From NCBI GenBank assembly GCA_040383485.1, contig JBEIDK010000153.1, forward strand, positions 1 through 7,583: a stretch of DNA of 7,583 nt, given 5' to 3'. The stretch is from JBEIDK01 sp040383485. GTDB taxonomy: Bacteria; Bacteroidota; Bacteroidia; UBA4408. Shown here in pieces: positions 6,403 through 7,583 of this stretch. A program made the position numbers and the translations under genes. Positions within the stretch are counted from its first letter, which is position 1; each line of letters begins with the position of its first letter. The notes beneath the pieces are model-generated. The model ran no database searches. It saw only the letters and a list, made by a program, of their open reading frames with translations, and had not been told where the DNA came from.

Positions 6403-6768
6403 ATGCTTCCATCTTTAGTAATTGAAATATCAAATCCAGAATTGTATGCATTGTTTGTTCAACAACTAAGGAAAGATTTTGATAATAGCAATGTAAATAC
6501 TGATTTTATTGCTGATTTAGAACCAGATTACGATTTAATATTCAGAATAATTAATTCTGAATTACAGAATCTATTAAATGATTCAAAATTTAAACTCAAT
6601 CAATTGTTATATAGAATTGATATAAGTGAGCAGCAAATAAATAAACTTTCGAAAGTGAAGCCCTCTTCAAGTTTTATTGAAATAATATCTGAATTAATTA
6701 TTAAACGAGTTTTGCAGAAAGTAGTCATTAAAGAAGCCCACAAAAACACAAGAAAAAAATTAGGTTAA
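6403..6768 (+). CDS. conserved-looking hypothetical protein, 121 aa, alpha-helical
   Basis: I do not recognise a named domain. The predicted protein is soluble, with no signal peptide or membrane segment, and appears mostly helical. An N-terminal part, LVIEISNPELYALFVQQLRK (5-23 region), is followed by acidic DFIADLEPDYDLIFRIINSELQNLL. The C-terminal half, LLYRIDISEQQINKLSKV then FIEIISELIIKRVLQKVVIKE, has the regular i, i+3/i+4 hydrophobic pattern of a helical hairpin and ends in a very basic tail (KNTRKKLG). I chose the ATG at 6403; the frame also has a TTG at 6385, six codons upstream, but the ATG gives the more usual start and leaves room for a promoter. It diverges from scoB across 128 bp and converges on the globin gene with no base between the stops. 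Base composition and codon use match its neighbours, so it looks like a real gene. Confidence 0.7.
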   Translation: MLPSLVIEISNPELYALFVQQLRKDFDNSNVNTDFIADLEPDYDLIFRIINSELQNLLNDSKFKLNQLLYRIDISEQQINKLSKVKPSSSFIEIISELIIKRVLQKVVIKEAHKNTRKKLG

Positions 6769-7125
6769 TTAATTCTTGCTTGCCATTTTACTACCAAAGG
6801 TATAACCTAATATTGCAGCTCTTTGCTTTGCTAAATTGGCTTTTTCTCCAATGAAAAATTCATCCACAGTTTCGGAGAATAACTCAACCCACCTATCAAA
6901 ATGTTTTTGATTAATTTGCAAATGAGAATGCTTATCAAACACGTTCGTTTTATATCCAGGCTTGTCTAGCAAAACCATTTCCCAAAATGAAATAATTCGT
7001 GGTATATGATTCTTCAAATCTAATCCATGAAAGTGAGGTGCCATTAGTTCATCTAGCAAAAGTTTGTTATAAAAATTATTCACTAATAATTCAATGTCTT
7101 TTTCATTTATTATATCTGTGTTCAT
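6769..7125 (-). CDS. group III truncated hemoglobin (TrHb3/P type)
   Basis: This 118-aa protein has the compact two-over-two globin pattern of group III. The B helix carries FYNKLL with the B10 tyrosine at Y19, a ligand-stabilising position in the family. LMAPHF (28-32 region) follows. The E helix region reads NHIPRIISFWEMVLL (39-53) with the conserved Phe-Trp pair. Next come YKTNVFDKHSHLQI (58-71) and the F/G segment KHFDRWVELFSETVDEFF (74-91), where H75 is the expected heme-ligating proximal histidine and W79 is conserved. The C-terminal helix is AKQRAAILGYTFGSKMA. These cytosolic heme proteins bind O2 and NO; roles in NO or oxygen handling are known for relatives such as Campylobacter Ctb, but the role here is inferred. 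The start at 7125 gives a normal group III N-terminus; an upstream ATG at 7161 would add 12 hydrophobic residues (LFAYFFIYIYC) without counterpart. It appears monocistronic, with no redox gene next to it in the window. Confidence 0.93.
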   Translation of the reverse strand: MNTDIINEKDIELLVNNFYNKLLLDELMAPHFHGLDLKNHIPRIISFWEMVLLDKPGYKTNVFDKHSHLQINQKHFDRWVELFSETVDEFFIGEKANLAKQRAAILGYTFGSKMASKN

Positions 7126-7323
7126 GCAGTAAATGTAAATAAAAAAGTAGGCGAATAACACCTTCTTTTCACATAGTTAGTTATTTCTGAAAATTAAATT
7201 TTTGCAGCATTTCGGGGTTTTGCATAGTGTCTTATATTAAAGCACAGCTTATACCATATGATAAATAATTCAAATTTTATAAGTATAAAGTTAAGAATGT
7301 CGTGTATGAAGGAGCACAATTTT

Positions 7324-7375
7324 TTATCAGATTTAAACTGATAAGTGCCATTTGGTAATGGAGCCGAATAGAGGC
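7324..7375. other. cluster of three small hairpins in a GC-richer patch
   Basis: Three inverted repeats follow one another: TTATCAG/CTGATAA (7324-7330 with 7338-7344, 7-base loop), CCATT/AATGG (7348-7352 with 7357-7361, 4-base loop) and GCC/GGC (7363-7365 with 7373-7375). Bases 7345-7382 contain 20 G/C out of 38, far above the flanks. There is no T-run after the hairpins on either strand, so this is not a standard intrinsic terminator. It could be part of a structured RNA, an operator, or a remnant of an older gene. Confidence 0.35.
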
Positions 7376-7478
7376 GGTGAACTAATATTTACAATGTCTT
7401 TTTACTTTTGATGAAGTATGATAAATCTGACATTTTTTCATTAAATTTATTTAAGACATATATTATTCAATACTCTAA

Positions 7479-7495
7479 TTACTTTGTTATTTTTG
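7479..7495 (+). promoter_or_regulatory. possible promoter for a gene starting at the right edge
   Basis: TTACTTTG (7479-7486) is directly followed by TATTTTTG (7488-7495), which matches the Bacteroidota -7 consensus TAnnTTTG exactly. It would give a leader of about 70 bases to the ATG at 7573. A -33 TTTG at standard spacing is not seen, and TA/T-rich DNA makes chance matches likely. Confidence 0.25.
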
Positions 7496-7583
7496 GTTGA
7501 TTAATTAAACAAAAACACTGGAACAAAAACTACTATATTACCTACAAGCATTTAAGAATTTAAGACGCGCGCATGGCAAATAT

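Larger units (their letters stand above)
7126..7572. other. intergenic region without a convincing gene
   Basis: About 450 AT-rich bases follow the globin start. The longest ATG-initiated reading frames I found on the + strand are 27 codons (7258-7341) and 29 codons (7411-7500); neither has recognisable protein character. The region should hold the globin promoter on the - strand (no clear box seen) and, near its right end, the control region of a gene that may begin at the ATG at 7573. It also contains the hairpin cluster and a 9-base inverted pair, TCAGATTTA (7327-7335) and TAAATCTGA (7422-7430). Confidence 0.6.

Noticed and set aside
6749..6778. CAAGAA...TTCTTG inverted repeat at the 121-aa/globin junction as a bidirectional terminator
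   Set aside because: The 6-bp AT-rich stem has an 18-base interior that hardly pairs, and no T-run follows it in a terminator-like position on the + strand; too weak to annotate.
7126..7161. ATG at 7161 (- strand) as the globin start
   Set aside because: It adds 12 hydrophobic residues not expected in group III truncated globins; the Met at 7125 fits the family length.
7258..7500. Short open frames of 27 codons (7258-7341) and 29 codons (7411-7500)
   Set aside because: No recognisable motif or start context and composition like the non-coding surroundings; they may be chance frames.

Overview
The window looks like AT-rich chromosomal DNA from a member of the Bacteroidota. The main evidence is a truncated secreted protein at the left edge that ends in a type IX secretion (T9SS) type-A C-terminal sorting domain. 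Supporting signs are the absence of Shine-Dalgarno-type sites before most starts, Bacteroidota-style secreted proteins and lipoproteins, and a DUF4956/DUF2490 pair. I cannot narrow the lineage further from sequence alone. I see no mobile element, CRISPR array, tRNA or rRNA.

Left half, + strand (1-3644): six genes are packed with overlaps or a 14-bp gap, so they read as one transcription unit. In order they are: a T9SS-secreted repeat protein (5' end outside the window); a small secreted protein with YD-like repeats; a VTC-domain (polyphosphate polymerase-like) enzyme; a DUF4956 polytopic membrane protein; a lipoprotein with a prealbumin-like domain; and a DUF2490 outer-membrane beta-barrel. 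The last four span cytoplasm, inner membrane, a lipid-anchored layer and outer membrane. I infer a possible envelope-spanning polyphosphate (or related anionic polymer) synthesis and export system. This is the most interesting item in the window.

Right half (3645-7125): on the - strand, the subunit B gene of a 3-oxoacid CoA-transferase is followed after 8 bp by a class-B, glutamine-dependent asparagine synthetase. The CoA-transferase's usual subunit A partner is not beside it. Diverging from this pair is a 121-aa gene of unknown function (+), which meets a group III truncated hemoglobin gene (-) tail to tail. Both convergent gene pairs in the window meet with no base between their stop codons.

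Right edge (7126-7583): about 450 bp without a convincing gene. It holds a short GC-richer patch with three small consecutive hairpins, a possible Bacteroidota -7 promoter box, and an ATG in the last 11 bases that may begin a gene running off the window.
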